Below the pieces are notes generated by a model. It was not told the origin of the DNA, did not search any database, and saw nothing but the letters and a program-made list of their open reading frames with translations. Of a DNA stretch of 64,000 nucleotides, positions 13,801-25,859 are shown piece by piece. Source of the DNA: Agarophyton chilense (taxonomy: Eukaryota; Rhodophyta; Florideophyceae; Gracilariales; Gracilariaceae); the NCBI GenBank assembly GCA_030374765.1, contig JARGXX010000075.1, positions 1,612,001 to 1,676,000 of the forward strand, read 5' to 3'. A program made the translations under genes and the position numbers. Position 1 is the stretch's first letter. The number at the start of each line of letters is the position of its first letter.

Positions 13801-14443
13801 TTGACCTCAAAGCGGCTGTGTAACATGTCAGCGGCCTATTTCTTGAGGTAAAACTGAAATAAACACATGGCGGCACCCTCTGAAACCCCATTTTGGTCAC
13901 ATGCTATTTTGAATCTCTGGAGGAAGGCTATGACAGTGATTGGGTCATCTCATAGAAAATGGGTATCTCCCATCTGGAAAATTTGCTTCCGGTGATGGTT
14001 ATTTATCTTCTGAGAAACCTCTTTGGTATACCCAGAGCTCTCATTCTCTAAGCTATAGGTGTGATAGTCAACCGCCTTTGTAAAAACGGCGTTCAACGAA
14101 ACGATCACCTGTATGCCGAGATCGTTGCCGGAATATTATCCCAACGAGTCATACCGTTTGGTCTCAACGTTACGGTTTTTTCCATTCTTTACGACAATAA
14201 TCCTTCCTTTGTTTTCGCGAACCCTTTTGGTTGTCGTCAGTTGACAAACCCGAATCAGTTTCCGAACTCCAACAGTCAGGGTCTGACCGGTGCCCTTTTC
14301 TCTTTGCCTTTTTGGTTTTCTTTTTTTTCTTACCAAATGGTCGTCGTTGTCGCTTCTCTTCCGAGCTCGATGATCCCTCTTTACCACCAGGGTCTCCGGC
14401 AATGGTTCCCTGCGCAGCACTACGAACAGGTTTCCGTAGGTAA
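7892..14443 (-). mobile_element. Ty3/Gypsy chromovirus fossil, gag to chromodomain part
   Basis: Read on the minus strand, this holds part of gag (about 14.4-13.2 kb), an aspartic protease region (about 12.7-12.0 kb), reverse transcriptase (about 11.6-10.8 kb), RNase H, integrase (about 10.1-9.1 kb, with a YHPQMNPQVERFHKT motif) and a C-terminal chromodomain (about 8.78-8.65 kb, with YYVRWNCYGPGDD). The chromodomain places it among chromoviruses, which use it to choose insertion sites in chromatin. It is old and heavily broken, with well over ten interruptions. It stops at 14,443, exactly where a DNA transposon begins; matching gag sequence and a 5' LTR resume at 31,392. No polypurine-like tract is obvious next to 7,891. 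Confidence 0.85.
14440..14443. repeat. Left target-site duplication GTAA
   Basis: GTAA abuts the left inverted repeat of the 16.9-kb transposon, and the same four bases follow the right inverted repeat at 31,392-31,395. A 4-bp duplication is within the range known for the CMC superfamily. Confidence 0.7.
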
Positions 14444-14464
14444 GTCTGTGTTTTCGGAAAGCTA
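14444..14464. repeat. Left terminal inverted repeat
   Basis: It begins GTCTGTG and ends GGAAAGCTA, and matches the reverse complement of 31,371-31,391 at 19 of 21 positions. Confidence 0.75.
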
Positions 14465-15202
14465 GTATTGGGTTCTAGATTTTTAGACTGGGTGTGCTAG
14501 AAAGTCTATGGTTAGCATTCATAGATTCGCAGTTTTTTTATTCCAGAATTTCTAGCACAAAAATACTAGTCCAAATGAATTTTGGGGAGAATGTAGAAAA
14601 CTAGCAAACATCCGTACTAACACTGTCACACTAGGAAGAATGGAAAAGAACTTGGGAGATATATCTCGATACTCATTAATCCTAGACCATGAAATCTACC
14701 GACAATGAAAGGAATACTGAACGCTATCTAGCGCAAGATCATTCATTTCGCGCAGGTATCGTAGCTAGTATGAGACGTTCAAATACCCTGAACATTCAAT
14801 TTAATGTCCTCCAATGACCCTAATGGCCAGTGCATAATACGGCGATCCTGCAACTGAGACCCGAAACGGGTCCTCGTTGCACGTGAAATGAGATCTTCCC
14901 AATTCGTATGCGGTGAACCGCTTTGCATCACGTCCCCCGATCGTTACGCTTCACCTCGCGTCGCGCTTCGCGCGACGCGAAGAACCCTCCATTCTCCGAG
15001 AACCGTCCAAGCAGTACACCAGTTCACCCTTCATCAATCCCAAATTCCTACCTAAGTAGGTAGAAATCACAAAATCATACAAGTTAGAGCCCAATTCCTC
15101 GCTTCATGCAAGCACATTCTATATAAACAAACTTACCTCTGTCAATAATGTGCTCCTTGTATTGCCTCCACTTTCTTCATTCGCATCAATAAATAGAAAA
15201 AG

Positions 15203-15994
15203 GTCAGATCTCCGTCACAAAACAAACCCAAACCACATCAGCACGCTACTCACCTATATAGCTACCACTTATCCCATCTCTTGTCCAATCTTGCCCCCTC
15301 TTCTCTTGCAGCAGCAAACAACGACAAGTCAGATCTCCTTCCCCAACGGCAAGTCAGATCTCCTTCCCTAACGCATACCAGATACGATGGAAGCTCGCAC
15401 TTATGATGCCACCATTTCCCGATCAACCATTGTCTTAACAAGAAAGAAATATAAGTCAGACTTCCACCAAAAATCGAAACCAAATTACTTCAATGACGCA
15501 CTCAACTCCTAAGAAACTTGCTCGGCCCAGTCCTTCTAGAATATCTCCCTCCTCACCCAATCGCTCCTTTCTGTCGCTTCGCAGCAGCAAAAAGTAACAT
15601 GTCAAAACTCATTCCAAAAACAATACCAGACACACGTAGCACTCGCACTTACCCGCACTTCCATCATTTTCCCTTTATACAACGTCGCCCGCACTTTCGT
15701 AACAATAAAAAAATACAAGTCAGATCTCCGTCAATAACAGAAAGAAATTCCTCAGCGACGCACTCACCTCCTAAGCCGCTTGTTTGATTCACTTCCTTCA
15801 AAGAGGTTCCCCTCCCCACACAATCTTTGCTCTCCGTCGCTTCGCAGCAGCAAACAAGAACATGTCAGATATCCTTCCTAAATCTCTACGAGACACCAGT
15901 ACCACTCCCACTCACCTTTAACTCAACGAATCCTGGCCCCCCATTCCAATTTTCTGTCGCTTCGCAGCCACAGTCAAAAATATGTCAGGTCTCC
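15203..15994 (+). repeat. Sub-terminal motif array and imperfect tandem repeats
   Basis: GTCAGATCTCC or a close variant occurs at 15203, 15328, 15353, 15455, 15719, 15864 and 15984, always in the same orientation. Several copies are preceded by CGCTTCGCAGCAGCAAA (about 15,574, 15,834 and 15,956 in variant form). Larger units of roughly 260 bp can be aligned between about 15,482 and 15,740 and after 15,740, and weaker copies continue to about 16,360. In CACTA elements comparable arrays bind the element's accessory protein; that role here is inference. The rest of 14,466-16,786 shows no gene. Confidence 0.6.
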
Positions 15995-16786
15995 GTACAG
16001 ATTGCAGGGCAGAACACGTAGCAAACTCACCTGTTCATCATGATGAGGGCCGCTGAAATAGGATTCCCATGTTTGCAACCAGAAGGAGAAGAAAGACACC
16101 AGGTCAATGTAGCGCGCCGCGTACCTCCAAATCGCAACCCACTCACCCGCCTACCCTCCACCCCACGCTGCATCACCCATCGCTCCCGTCGCTCGTCGCC
16201 CGCTTGCGCATGACCACAAACAGTTTCAAGGCCACAGATCAACACAGACGACGTACATCTCAATCGCAAGCTGATCAACCCGTCACCCCCCACACCTCAC
16301 CCCATCACTAAACGCCCCGGTCGTGCTCCGCCCGCTCGCGCAAAAATAGAAACAGAGTCAGCACTTGTGAAACGCAAGCGCAATACCGCTTCTGACGCAC
16401 CTAGAAACCGCAGAAGGTCCACAAGGTCCAGAAGTCATCATATCACAGGATCTCAAGATCCAACAACCGCTCATCCGGCCAATACTCACAATCAATACAA
16501 GTACACGCCGCCGCTCAAAAATATACAACTTTGAATATTTTCATTCCAACCCACTTTCCAAGCCACATATGCGCCGTTTCTGTCTTGCCGCACGACTTGT
16601 GGGTGTCTTTGGCGCATCACTTGACCTTTTTGAGTACGCCTCATAAGTTTAAACTCTCCCCACCGCCCTCGTCGTGCATCTTCTTCACCTCCAGCCTGTA
16701 TATAGTATCCCCCTCTCTCCTCGTCCTACGTCTTTTTCACCTCCCCGATTTACTTTCCGAGATCGCGCGCAGGCACCCTCCACCAC

Positions 16787-19416
16787 ATGCAGCCTTGTCG
16801 CTTCCCAAGGTGCACCTTCGAGACAAAAGGTCATACCTCCCTTGTCCAACACCAGCGCCGGTGTCGCTACCGCACCACCCGCAACGCCTTCGTCGCCACC
16901 ACCCCAAAAGATGGAACTCAATTCCCACCACGCACGAAGCGCCCACGCGTCCAGACCGCAGACACCCGCTCCGTTGGCATCTCCAACCCCCTTTCCAACA
17001 TCGATCCGCTGGTAGAAGAAGACGAGTACCATTCGAGCCAGCTCGCTCTGGCCATACGCTCCGCAGACGCCGCCCACATTCTCAACGCTTCTCTTCGCTC
17101 CCCTTCTCCCAGCCCTCGCCCACTCGTGAAGCTCCATCCCATCGTCTCCTACATCTCATTCATCGCCACCAAGCTCGGCAAACGCAAAGCCGACGAACTC
17201 ATTACCCTCCTCAAGGACCCCAATTACTCCCAAACACTCATTCAACAGGTTACCTCCGTCTCCCACTGCCTTCAACTTCATTCCAAACTATTCGAAGACA
17301 CTGTCGGCTCCATCGGCTTCAAATCCACAACCGTTCGTCACAATCCCTCAAACATCACTGCAACTCTCTACCTCAAAAACCCCGTCGATGTCCTTCTCCA
17401 GCAACTTCGCTACGCCACTCGCGCTAACACCTTCTTCCACCCCGTCAGACAGTGTTCTTCAAATGGTTCTCCTGCACTCGCTCATCCCATGGCTTCAAAA
17501 CTCGGCAGTTGTGTTTATCCAGACCTCAAACACCACATCCTCTGTTCTCAAGACCCAGATGTTATTTGGCACAACGTGGACATCACTAGCATGGAATCTT
17601 TCATCGGCTTCATCCAGCTCTACTCGGACAAGTCTTCCACCTCCCTGAAAAGCTCCTCTATCACCTCCTACCCCCTTCACATCACACTCCTCAACTTTTC
17701 AGACTCCTTCCGCCGCCATTGCATCTCCCGCAACTACACCCTCCTTGGCTACTTCCCCACCTCGTTCGACGCCCCTTCCTCCCCATCCGACGAGGAATCC
17801 ATCGAAGGCCACCTTCTTTCTTCAGCCCTCAGCCGCACCACCCGAATGGAACTCATCCAAGAATCTCTACAAACCATCCTCGAACCCCTCGCTGCAGTCG
17901 CCCTCAAGGGTTTCCCTTTCCGTGATGAAGACCAGGTCATTAGACAGTGCCACCCAGTCATCGCAAACTATGCTGCAGACATCCCAGAAGCAAAAGACAT
18001 CCTCGCCATCCTACACGGCACAAACCCATCCAAGCCGTGCCACAGATGCCTAACACCTCGCTCCGACCTCAACCTCCACCTCACTTCCGTATCCCCTCGA
18101 ACTATTTCCCACACCCGTCGCACCAGATCCGCACACGACGCCCTTCTCAAGGATGCCAACGACGCCGAACAACTTCGCCGACCGCGCGTAGCAAAAACTC
18201 TCAGAGACCAAGCAGCATCTCTCCTCCCCACAAACTCCCTCTCCGCGTACCACTCCTTCTTCGAAACATACCCTCTTCTTAATATATCCCCACTCCTCAC
18301 CCCTTACTCCATCTTCTCCTTCGAACCCCTTCACAATTTCCATCTGGGTATCTCCAAGCTCGTCAAACTGGCAACCATCGAACGCTTGAAGTCCGACAGC
18401 CTCTTCACCACTCTCGCGTCCTCCAACGGCTCCTCGAAATCCTTTAATTCCATCCGAAGCTCCCTTCTCACCCAAGCAAACAACATCCTCGCAGATATCG
18501 AAGCCAACTTCTCCGCACCCGGACTGCACATCGACTTTTACACACCCGAAAAGGGTACATACCTAAACGGGTTCTTCACCTTGGACGGCATCAAATGTAT
18601 GCTCGAGGCCAAAGACTACCGCGCTGTAGACATGGTCTTCCCCTTCATAGGTGCCTCCTTCGACCTTTGTTGCGGTGAAGTTGACACAGCTCCCATCACC
18701 TCCATCTTCACAGCATACGCAGACCTCTTCATCGCCGCACTCCACCACAACACCACCTCAGAATGGAGAGACCAACGACTTTGCGCCCTCCAGGAACCCA
18801 TCAAGCACTTCAAGTCTCTCTGCGTCTCCGTCCTCGCCCATTTCCAAGCTTCTCACTTCGGAACACTGAATTCCACCTTCTGGACCACATCATTGCTGAT
18901 ATATATCTATACTAAGGTCTTCGATTCTCTGACTCCGGCATCTACGAACATGCACACCTCCTCTTCAGAAACCACTATCGACACACATCCCGAAGATCTT
19001 CAACCGCTCACAGAGAAACAGTCGACGCAATCCAGCTCACAGAAGGCTTCCGGAACTCAACCGCCATTCCCCACCACATTTCCTCCTTCTCAAACTCCTC
19101 CTTCCGTCGTGCTCGGCGGTTTCCCATGGTCGGCGACGGTACCACCGTGCTCTTCCGCGACATCATCACTGCAAAGAAGTACCTCCGTGCAAACCGAAAC
19201 TGCTCCAATGCCACTCTCTCAAACATGTTCACCTCTTACACCCTTTCTTTCATTACCCAAATCTCACGCGACGCCATTTCACCCTTTCACGACCTGTGCC
19301 TCGACGCTCTCGGACTTTCTTCATCTTCCCTGTCTCTCTCCTCTCTTACCTTCTCCCTCGTCAACTACGCCTTCATCCCCAGCGGGTTCACCCCCGGTTT
19401 GCGAGACGTCGACTGA
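16787..19416 (+). pseudogene. CMC superfamily (CACTA/Plavaka-like) transposase, frame broken
   Basis: The frame starts at the ATG at 16787 with a C2H2 zinc finger at residues 3-26 (CRFPRC...HQRRC). About residues 260-330 hold LYSDKSS followed by PLHITLLN...LLGYFP, the layout of Plavaka-type transposases around the first catalytic Asp. About residues 385-425 hold a HPVIANYAADIPE stretch and a CHRC motif. Near residue 505 is FSFEPLHNFHLGISK, the usual LHQ/LHN-type block. The frame changes near 18,865. The downstream frame, with a FHLLDHII block, a TAA at 18,913-18,915 and then a long open stretch, ends at 19,416. The original frame runs on to 19,693 with Ser/Pro-rich sequence that looks non-coding. 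The intact protein would cut and rejoin the element's ends. It is likely inactive in this copy, with one frameshift and one stop seen. Confidence 0.75.
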
Positions 19417-20002
19417 ACATTCAACTGCATCCGCTTCAGAGAACCACCAGTCCCCGTCACACAGCGCATATTTGCCACCTCCACCTTCGGTCCTTCAAAA
19501 CTTCCAAAGTTCTCCCACATTCTCGTCTCCGGTACTCCACCACCTGACTGCAACTTCCCCACTGTTTGGGTCTGCAAGCTCCTCGCCCTTCTTCGCTTTC
19601 CCAAAAAAGATGAAAATCCTGACGAACGCGAATACGCTTTCGTCCGCCTCTCCGAACTCACAACTTCCCTTGATTACGCGGATGAAACCCTGAAGTGCAT
19701 CACCCTCCGTTGGTCAACGGACGATGAACAGGACCACACCATCCCCCCCGCTGGAAACAGATAACAACGGTCTGGATCCTATGTCACACCTTGGTTCGGT
19801 CTCGATCCCTTCTCCGCCATCCTCAGCTCTGTCCATATTGTCCGCCAGAACTGCCTAGCACGCCCTTTCTTCCAGCCCCTCCCCTGGCATGAAAATCGCT
19901 TCTATATCAACATATTCTACCGCGACCCACGAGCGAGAGCTGGTTTCTCTACAAAAGAATCAACTTGAAGCAAATGACACGCATCTTCTGATAATAAAGT
20001 TA
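19417..20002. other. Short non-coding stretch between convergent transposon genes
   Basis: This lies between the 3' ends of the transposase (+) and the accessory gene (-). It contains AT-rich sequence around 19,990-20,010 (aataaagtt) that could serve as a polyadenylation signal. Nothing else is recognisable. Confidence 0.4.
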
Positions 20003-22829
20003 TCACTCATCAAAAATATCTTGTTCACCTCCGCCTTCCACCCCCACCCCATCTCTCTCCTCGCCTTCCTCTTTCACCTCCCACATTTCTTCCTCCTCCC
20101 CTAACAACTCCCTAAACTCGCGTTTTTCAGGCACACAACGTCCGACGTAGCAATCAAATACATACCCGAGAAAAGTCGTCATCTCCTCCGAAAACACCTC
20201 GTAATGAACACCGAGATAGATCAGCTGGTTTGAAGGCATCCAAAACGCAACGGTCCCTTCACGTTCCTCATTTCCCAGCACTTCAGTCGGGTCCTCATCC
20301 TTCACACCAGGGTTTACCAGCTCCTCTCCGTACTTCTCTTCCACCTTCCTTCTCGCTGTCCGTAAGATATCCTCCACAGCAACCGGCAGATGCTTCGCAT
20401 ACAGTTTCGAAAACAGCATCTGTCGCTCCCCTCCTCCACCCATCTCCTCATCCAACGCCTCTACCACAGATGCAATCTAAGCATCCAAGCGGGCCAGATG
20501 CATCACACTTCCATCCACATACTGTGTCTCTCCTTCCTTCCACGGTTGCTCTACATCGTACCCCATAGACTCTCTCAACACCTCCACACTCAATCCGTTC
20601 TTGAAGTACAAGTCATCAGTTTCATCCTCATACTTTGTCTAGTTCACATCGTACCCAGAAAAACATAGGTTCTCCAGCTTGTCCAACCTCCACGCAGATA
20701 TGACGGGCTCCCCATTCGCGTCTTTCGGCAACAACTTTTCCCGAGCCTCCATCTTCTGCTCTTTATAAAACACATTCAGTTCTTCATCATCCTCGTTAAG
20801 AGGTTTTCTAGCAAGTAGAGAATACCCCAGACCCAAAATTATCCTATCCCTCGCATTCCTTTTCCGCAACCCCACAGCATCACTGAGAGCCTGTTTTATC
20901 CGCCTCCTCAAACACGTATCCCTCCTCAACTCCTCTTCACACAGCTTCTTTATCCCCATCCCCGCAAATTTTCTCCATATTGGATTCTCCAACTCCATCC
21001 GCACCACATGCAACAATATCTCATCACTCCCCCCCTGAAAAGGCGGAGAGTAGGCCTTCGGTGCCCACGACTTTCTTCCTGTTGCCAGCTCCATAGGATC
21101 TAAAGGCACCATCTCCTTTTCATTTATAATCAGAATAATCTGATTCCTTCCCGCCCTCACTTCATCTGCACGGTTTCACCAGTTTCGCTCCGGCTCCTTC
21201 TTTCCGAAGCACAACTCACTCGTCTCCTCCTTTTCATAACGCAATATGTTCTCGTAAACTCTCGAGGATACTCCAATAAATCGCATATCCACTTCAATTC
21301 CATACCGTTTCCGACCCCCCTTCCCTTCTTCGCCACCCACTTGTCCTGGTCGACCACGAAGAGTCTCTCGCAATGACGTCAGCAGCATTTCCTTTTTCCT
21401 ATCTTCGCCCTCCAGCCTCTTCATATCCCTGTGTGCGAGTTTCAAGCTTAGTTGCAAACTTGCATTGTCATCCCTTGCCCTTTTAAGCTCCCCCTTCATG
21501 TCTCCAAGCTTGGCCAACAGCTGATTCCGCCCCATAAACTTCGTTTCTGCATACGTCATCCCCTTTTTTCGCCTTCCTTCCACGGGCGAATTGCATCCTC
21601 ATCCTCCTCATCCCCACCCCAGAGTCCATCTCCTTTTCAACCTCCCCTCCCTTCCTCCACTCCCTCACACTCTGGTTTCTCGGAGGTCTCCCCGCGCCCA
21701 CTCGGTCGTTTGACCCCTCAGCGTCCCCTTGTTCGACACTCCTCACTGCATGATCCGGGGTCTGTCGATAAGAAGACCGTTGTATTGATGTGCATTCCGG
21801 AACTCTGCGAAACTGCACCCCCTTCCTTCCAACCACGACTCCTTTTCCCTTAGGCTCCGTCCCTACACGTTTCTCCCCGCTCTCGCTTGGTATGGCCCTT
21901 GAAAAAAGGAACTTGGCCTTTATTTCGTCCCGCACTCCCACCTGGAACAATTTCGTCCTTTGATTCGTCAAAAACGTGTTCTTTGAAACAGCAGTGCCTC
22001 CGCGTACCTCATTCATTCCTCAACCATGCCCCCTCTGCCTCATTGCCTTCTCCCTTTACATGGAAGTTAACACCATGGGAAGCACTACGCCGTCGCCTCT
22101 CAGCTTCTCTCTCGGTCCCATTCTCTTCGTCACTAGCTAAGGTTGAAATGTCGTGAACGGCTCGATTACGAGTCACCGGACCTCCCGAATTTCTTTCGTT
22201 CCTCCTCACCACCTCGCTCACCGTACCTTCCGTCGCAGACGACGAACCTCTTTCTTGCTCCTTTTCCTTCACCGTCTTAGCAGACGGCTTCTTGGATGAA
22301 AGTGCAGACGGAGTGGAGAACGGTGTCTGTGGAAGAGTCGCCGCTTCGCCAACATAAACTTTCATCATTTTCACGTCCCAGCAATAGGAAGAGTTGCTCT
22401 CCATATCTCCCATACCGTTCGGTACGGTATCGTATCTGTAGTTTTGAACGGATAAGGATAATCCATTTCTTTCTCATCCTAAATCAACACCTTCCATACC
22501 ACCACGGGTTTCTCCTTCGCCTTCCCGACCAGTTTGTGACCATGCCACTCTCTCACCAAATCTCCCGTAAGCCTCCCCGTCGCATCAACCGCACCCCTTA
22601 CAAATGCCTTCCCCACTACTTTCTTTTCGCCGTTCGGCGTGGTCAACAACAAAGTCACCTGCTCGTCAGGTTTCGGCTTCCATGGTGGGGTTCCTACCTT
22701 ATTCGCCGGCGTTGCTCCGCTGCGCGTTGTAGGCATCGCTTCCTTCCTGCTAGAAGCCGTAACAGGCTGCTTGGGTTTCCGAGAACTCCGAATGAGCCTC
22801 CTGTTCTCTGCGTTTTTGTGCCGCATCAT
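20003..22829 (-). pseudogene. Transposon accessory gene, TNP1/EnSpm-like start
   Basis: Minus-strand open pieces follow one another: 22829-22479, 22413-22009, 22016-21483, 21583-21176, 21160-20639 and 20467-20003. The first piece (116 codons) contains PNGEKKVVGKAFV and ends KPVVVWKVLI. This resembles the small beta domain of the second protein of En/Spm (CACTA) elements. The 21.5-kb piece has a predicted coiled coil rich in Lys, Arg, Glu and Leu, and the last two pieces look like folded acidic protein. The pieces abut but change frame, so the gene is either intron-containing or broken by about five interruptions. In En/Spm the partner protein binds sub-terminal motifs and helps excision. A related domain occurs at 29,041-29,392 on the other strand. 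Confidence 0.45.
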
Positions 22830-23085
22830 GTGAACCTTTCTTTAAGCGCCTCGGAATCTCTCGTAGACCGTCACGAAAAGCAGGGCGCGCTGACAACGTA
22901 AATGAACACTCGTTGCGGTTCGATAGGGATCACGGGCTTGCTTGACCTCTCGCCGACGATGGCGAACAGAAACGCGTGCAGACAAAGGGAATGAAAGCTG
23001 CTTGAAATCCTCTTCACGTCCAAACGAATGGATTTCTTCGGGTTCGTGATCTGAATGTGTTCCCTTCGAGGACAAAGGTCTGCAA

Positions 23086-23576
23086 TTACAATTTGCACAC
23101 CTGGTACAAGCAGCGTAAGAAACGGAAAAAGCGTGTGCGACTCGAGCCGTGCAATAAGAACATCTGCCTCAAGATGATTGACTGCGAAAATACCTTTTTT
23201 TGCTGCTGCGCTATTTGGCGAGCTGCTCGATACCCAACGCAGAGACAAATCTCCAATGCGGGTCCCATAGTAGCTACGAGGGCGTCTAAATCTGTTTCGC
23301 ATAGCTTTGAGTCATCAAGTGCCTGACTACTCACTTTATCAATGACAGCAACATGTGCATCTCAACGAATGATATGTTCTGACTCACATTCGGTGTTTCA
23401 ATTCCGTCATTTCGTCGAGTTGAAGCGATTCGACCACGTTCGCGCCGTCGCGGGATTTCATCCGGGAAGGTAATAGGAGTTGTTGTCTCCTCTGTACCAA
23501 GCCACTTCTCAGCGCTCAATGACCTATGAAGATCGGCTCTCTTTCGTAACAACCTCTCTGTTGAATCCCATTGCAT
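23086..23576 (-). CDS. Possible two-exon gene of unknown function
   Basis: The ATG at 23576 opens 63 codons (to 23388). These are followed by a candidate 65-bp intron, 23387-23323, with GTGAGT at its start and GTAGTCAG at its end, in phase 0. Exon 2 (23322-23086) continues for 78 codons. The joined 141-residue product would be basic, with an Arg-rich middle and a helical second half (ALDDSKLCETDLDALVATMG). I do not recognise it. It lies downstream of the DCP1-like gene on the same strand, so both may come from one captured host segment. The splice model is a guess from consensus alone. Confidence 0.3.
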
Positions 23577-23899
23577 TCACAACATGTTTTTACGGCTAAT
23601 GCTTTGCCTCTCGTACTCTTTGACCGCATCTACTGTACTGTCTTCGGTCTCAAGAGCGCACAGGGTGGGATGAGTTTACGGATTATCGAGGCCGAAAACC
23701 AGTGGAGGCGATGGATTTACCGTCGAGCAATTGGAAAAAGTGAATTCAGAGCCCTGAGTAATTCTTTTTCGCATACCGCGGTCACTCGAGCGTCGACCAT
23801 TGCGACTAGAGGTTCGGCTTTTGATGTTGTAAATCGGGCTTATTCACGAGTTCGTTTGCAAACTAAATGCATTCTTCCATTCTTCATCATTCGAATCGT

Positions 23900-24751
23900 T
23901 CAGTGGCGGGTTGTTTCTTTGATCCAACGTTGTATAGTTGCTGCGACACTTTCCATCACGGAAGAAGTGTTCACATCTGGCGGCAGAGTGGCACCGGCTA
24001 CGCCGTGAATATGCTTCAATCCGGGAAAGAAGCGCTCTGGTGAATTATCTTGCACACTAGACGCCTCACTCGGTGTGGGGGTTTGGATTGGTTGCAAGCG
24101 TGCATCGATGGGCAGTTTCTGAGGACGCGGGTTGGAAATTTGAGGACGGGTCTTTGCGTTCTTGATATTGGCTTTACGTGGGGCGCGCTTTTGTGGATGT
24201 TGAGTGCGTGGGGAGGTATCGAGAAGGCGGGCAGATTGGATGGGTTGTGATGCAGACATTTCGGAGGATTGGGAGGTGGAGGGCATCGCGACGGGCGATG
24301 ACTGAGTCGCAGAGAGATTTCTCCCTTTTAAAAGAATCTGGAGAAGTTGAATCACGGAAGAACCCTTGGGTTTTTGATAAAACCAGATTCCGATTGTTTT
24401 CTTTTTGGAGTTTGTGTAAGTGATCATCTGGTCTTGAAGCTCGATCTCCTTGTTTCCAGTGACGAGGTCATCGGAATTGTTTTCAAGACTCTTGTGATTT
24501 ATGGTGAAAATGCGGTGGCGAGCGCGGGCGGAGTTGTTCGGATGGTTCAGATAGAGCTCGACGACAAAGAGAGAGCCTTCGATATCCAGTCGACGCCACG
24601 CTTGGTTGTCGTCGAGCTTATGGAGACAGAGGTGCGAGGCAAGTTTGAGTAACTTTGTGACAGCTGGGTTGGCCCTTTGAAGCACGGACAAGTTCATTTT
24701 AGCGGCGATAGCACCACGACGTACAGGGTTGAAATCAATACCAGCCGTCAT
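23900..24751 (-). CDS. DCP1: DCP1-like mRNA decapping subunit, inside the transposon
   Basis: The 283-residue product starts at ATG 24751; a second in-frame ATG at 24697 (MNLSVLQR) lies closer to the usual DCP1 start. Residues about 19-145 match the EVH1 domain of DCP1: NLSVLQRANPAV, then a W-RRLDIEGSLFVVE block, then a stretch ending IGIWFYQ, which corresponds to the conserved IWFY of the family. A Ser/Pro-rich linker follows. The last 25 residues (SVMESVAATIQRWIKE) may be the C-terminal oligomerisation helix. DCP1 activates the decapping enzyme DCP2 in cytoplasmic mRNA decay. The frame is uninterrupted. Its position within a 16.9-kb transposon is odd: it is either captured cargo or the host's own gene carried along. 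Whether another copy exists elsewhere cannot be seen. Confidence 0.75.
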   Translation of the reverse strand: MTAGIDFNPVRRGAIAAKMNLSVLQRANPAVTKLLKLASHLCLHKLDDNQAWRRLDIEGSLFVVELYLNHPNNSARARHRIFTINHKSLENNSDDLVTGNKEIELQDQMITYTNSKKKTIGIWFYQKPKGSSVIQLLQILLKGRNLSATQSSPVAMPSTSQSSEMSASQPIQSARLLDTSPRTQHPQKRAPRKANIKNAKTRPQISNPRPQKLPIDARLQPIQTPTPSEASSVQDNSPERFFPGLKHIHGVAGATLPPDVNTSSVMESVAATIQRWIKETTRH

Positions 24752-25511
24752 ACTCACGGAAAGCACGAGACCGTTCGGGGCGCGAGATGGATCTCACGGA
24801 GACGCGCTTAAGAGCCGAACGGGAGAAAAAGGGGAAGCGGCGAGGTGGGGGGGGGGGGATTGGATGGTAGACATGGTCGCATTGTTTCGCAAGGCGCAGC
24901 TGTGAGCCGGTTCGGCAAGGATTTTCCAGCTCGAAAATTGTCTGTTCACAAGGGCTTGCTCGCGACATGGGGAAGGCGGGAGGGAAGCGAAGGGATGAGG
25001 TTGACCATTGGGAGTTGAACAGGGACCGCAAGATGCAACGCGACAGCGCATATAGAGAAGATACACAGGAGTGGGGGGAGCAAGTGCAGCGATCGCGACT
25101 GTTAGAGGAGCTGGACGTAATCAGCCGCGCACCGCGTTAGGCCATCGGAAAAGAGGATGACGATTCGGCTGCGCGGTTCCGCGATATTGTAAAATACTAC
25201 CGATGTATTCTGCCACAGATGATTGGCTTATGTATGCAGCAAGGTTACGTGAAAGAAGGAAATTCATTGAACGAATGAGGTTACGTGAAAGAAGTAAATC
25301 CATTGGTTGAATGAGGTTACGTGGAAGCAGTCTCAAGTTGTAGACACCCGACCGGTAGCTTTTCATATTCGACGGCCATAATCACGAGCTCTTCACCCGC
25401 ACATGACTGAACTTTGTTGAAATTACCTAGCAGTTCTGAGATCTTCCAGACATTGCGAAGCAGTTTTTCTGCATTAAAAATAAACGAAAGAAATGTCAGG
25501 TAAAGGACGGA
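24752..25511. promoter_or_regulatory. Upstream region of DCP1-like gene and of the following ORF
   Basis: This interval separates two divergent open frames. It has a run of 12 or 13 G near 24,848 and a short direct repeat of gaggttacgtgaaagaag around 25,240-25,300. No TATA element is clear. Confidence 0.35.
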
Positions 25512-25859
25512 GTGATCGGCTCTGATCCTAATCATTATTGTCTCATATGCAAGGAACCAATTCACGTCATTTGTGGCACATCACCGGTGAAACCGATAAT
25601 GGAAAAGTATGGTTCAGACAAGTACTTAGAGGGCTGCGTCGTTTGCAGTGCATATAAAAATCCAGGCGGCGCAAGTGGCGGAGCGAGAGGTGTGTGCAGT
25701 GCCACTGAGGGGAAGCAAAGTCGAGACAAAACTGATGATCAGAACTCAATTAAAGTCGTTGGAGAACTAATTTCATCCGATGTGAAGGCATTGGTATATG
25801 TTGAAACTCAAGACTCTCCGGAGAGGAGAGTTTTCAATGAGCATTTGCACTACATGTAA
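25512..25859 (+). CDS. Small Cys-rich zinc-ribbon-like ORF
   Basis: The 115-residue frame begins MIGSDPNHYCLICKEPIHVICG and later has CVVC, giving a CxxC...HxxC...CxxC pattern that could bind zinc. A similar head (C-x2-C-x3-H-x2-CG) is common in transposon-derived and ubiquitin-related proteins. The rest is polar. It may be the start of a longer broken gene, since frames to about 26,400 also look partly coding. No function is assigned. Confidence 0.35.
   Translation: MIGSDPNHYCLICKEPIHVICGTSPVKPIMEKYGSDKYLEGCVVCSAYKNPGGASGGARGVCSATEGKQSRDKTDDQNSIKVVGELISSDVKALVYVETQDSPERRVFNEHLHYM

Noticed and set aside
16531-17427. 298-codon plus-strand frame overlapping the transposase
   Set aside because: Its His/Pro/Arg-rich translation comes from reading the transposase in another frame; the transposase frame has the recognisable motifs.
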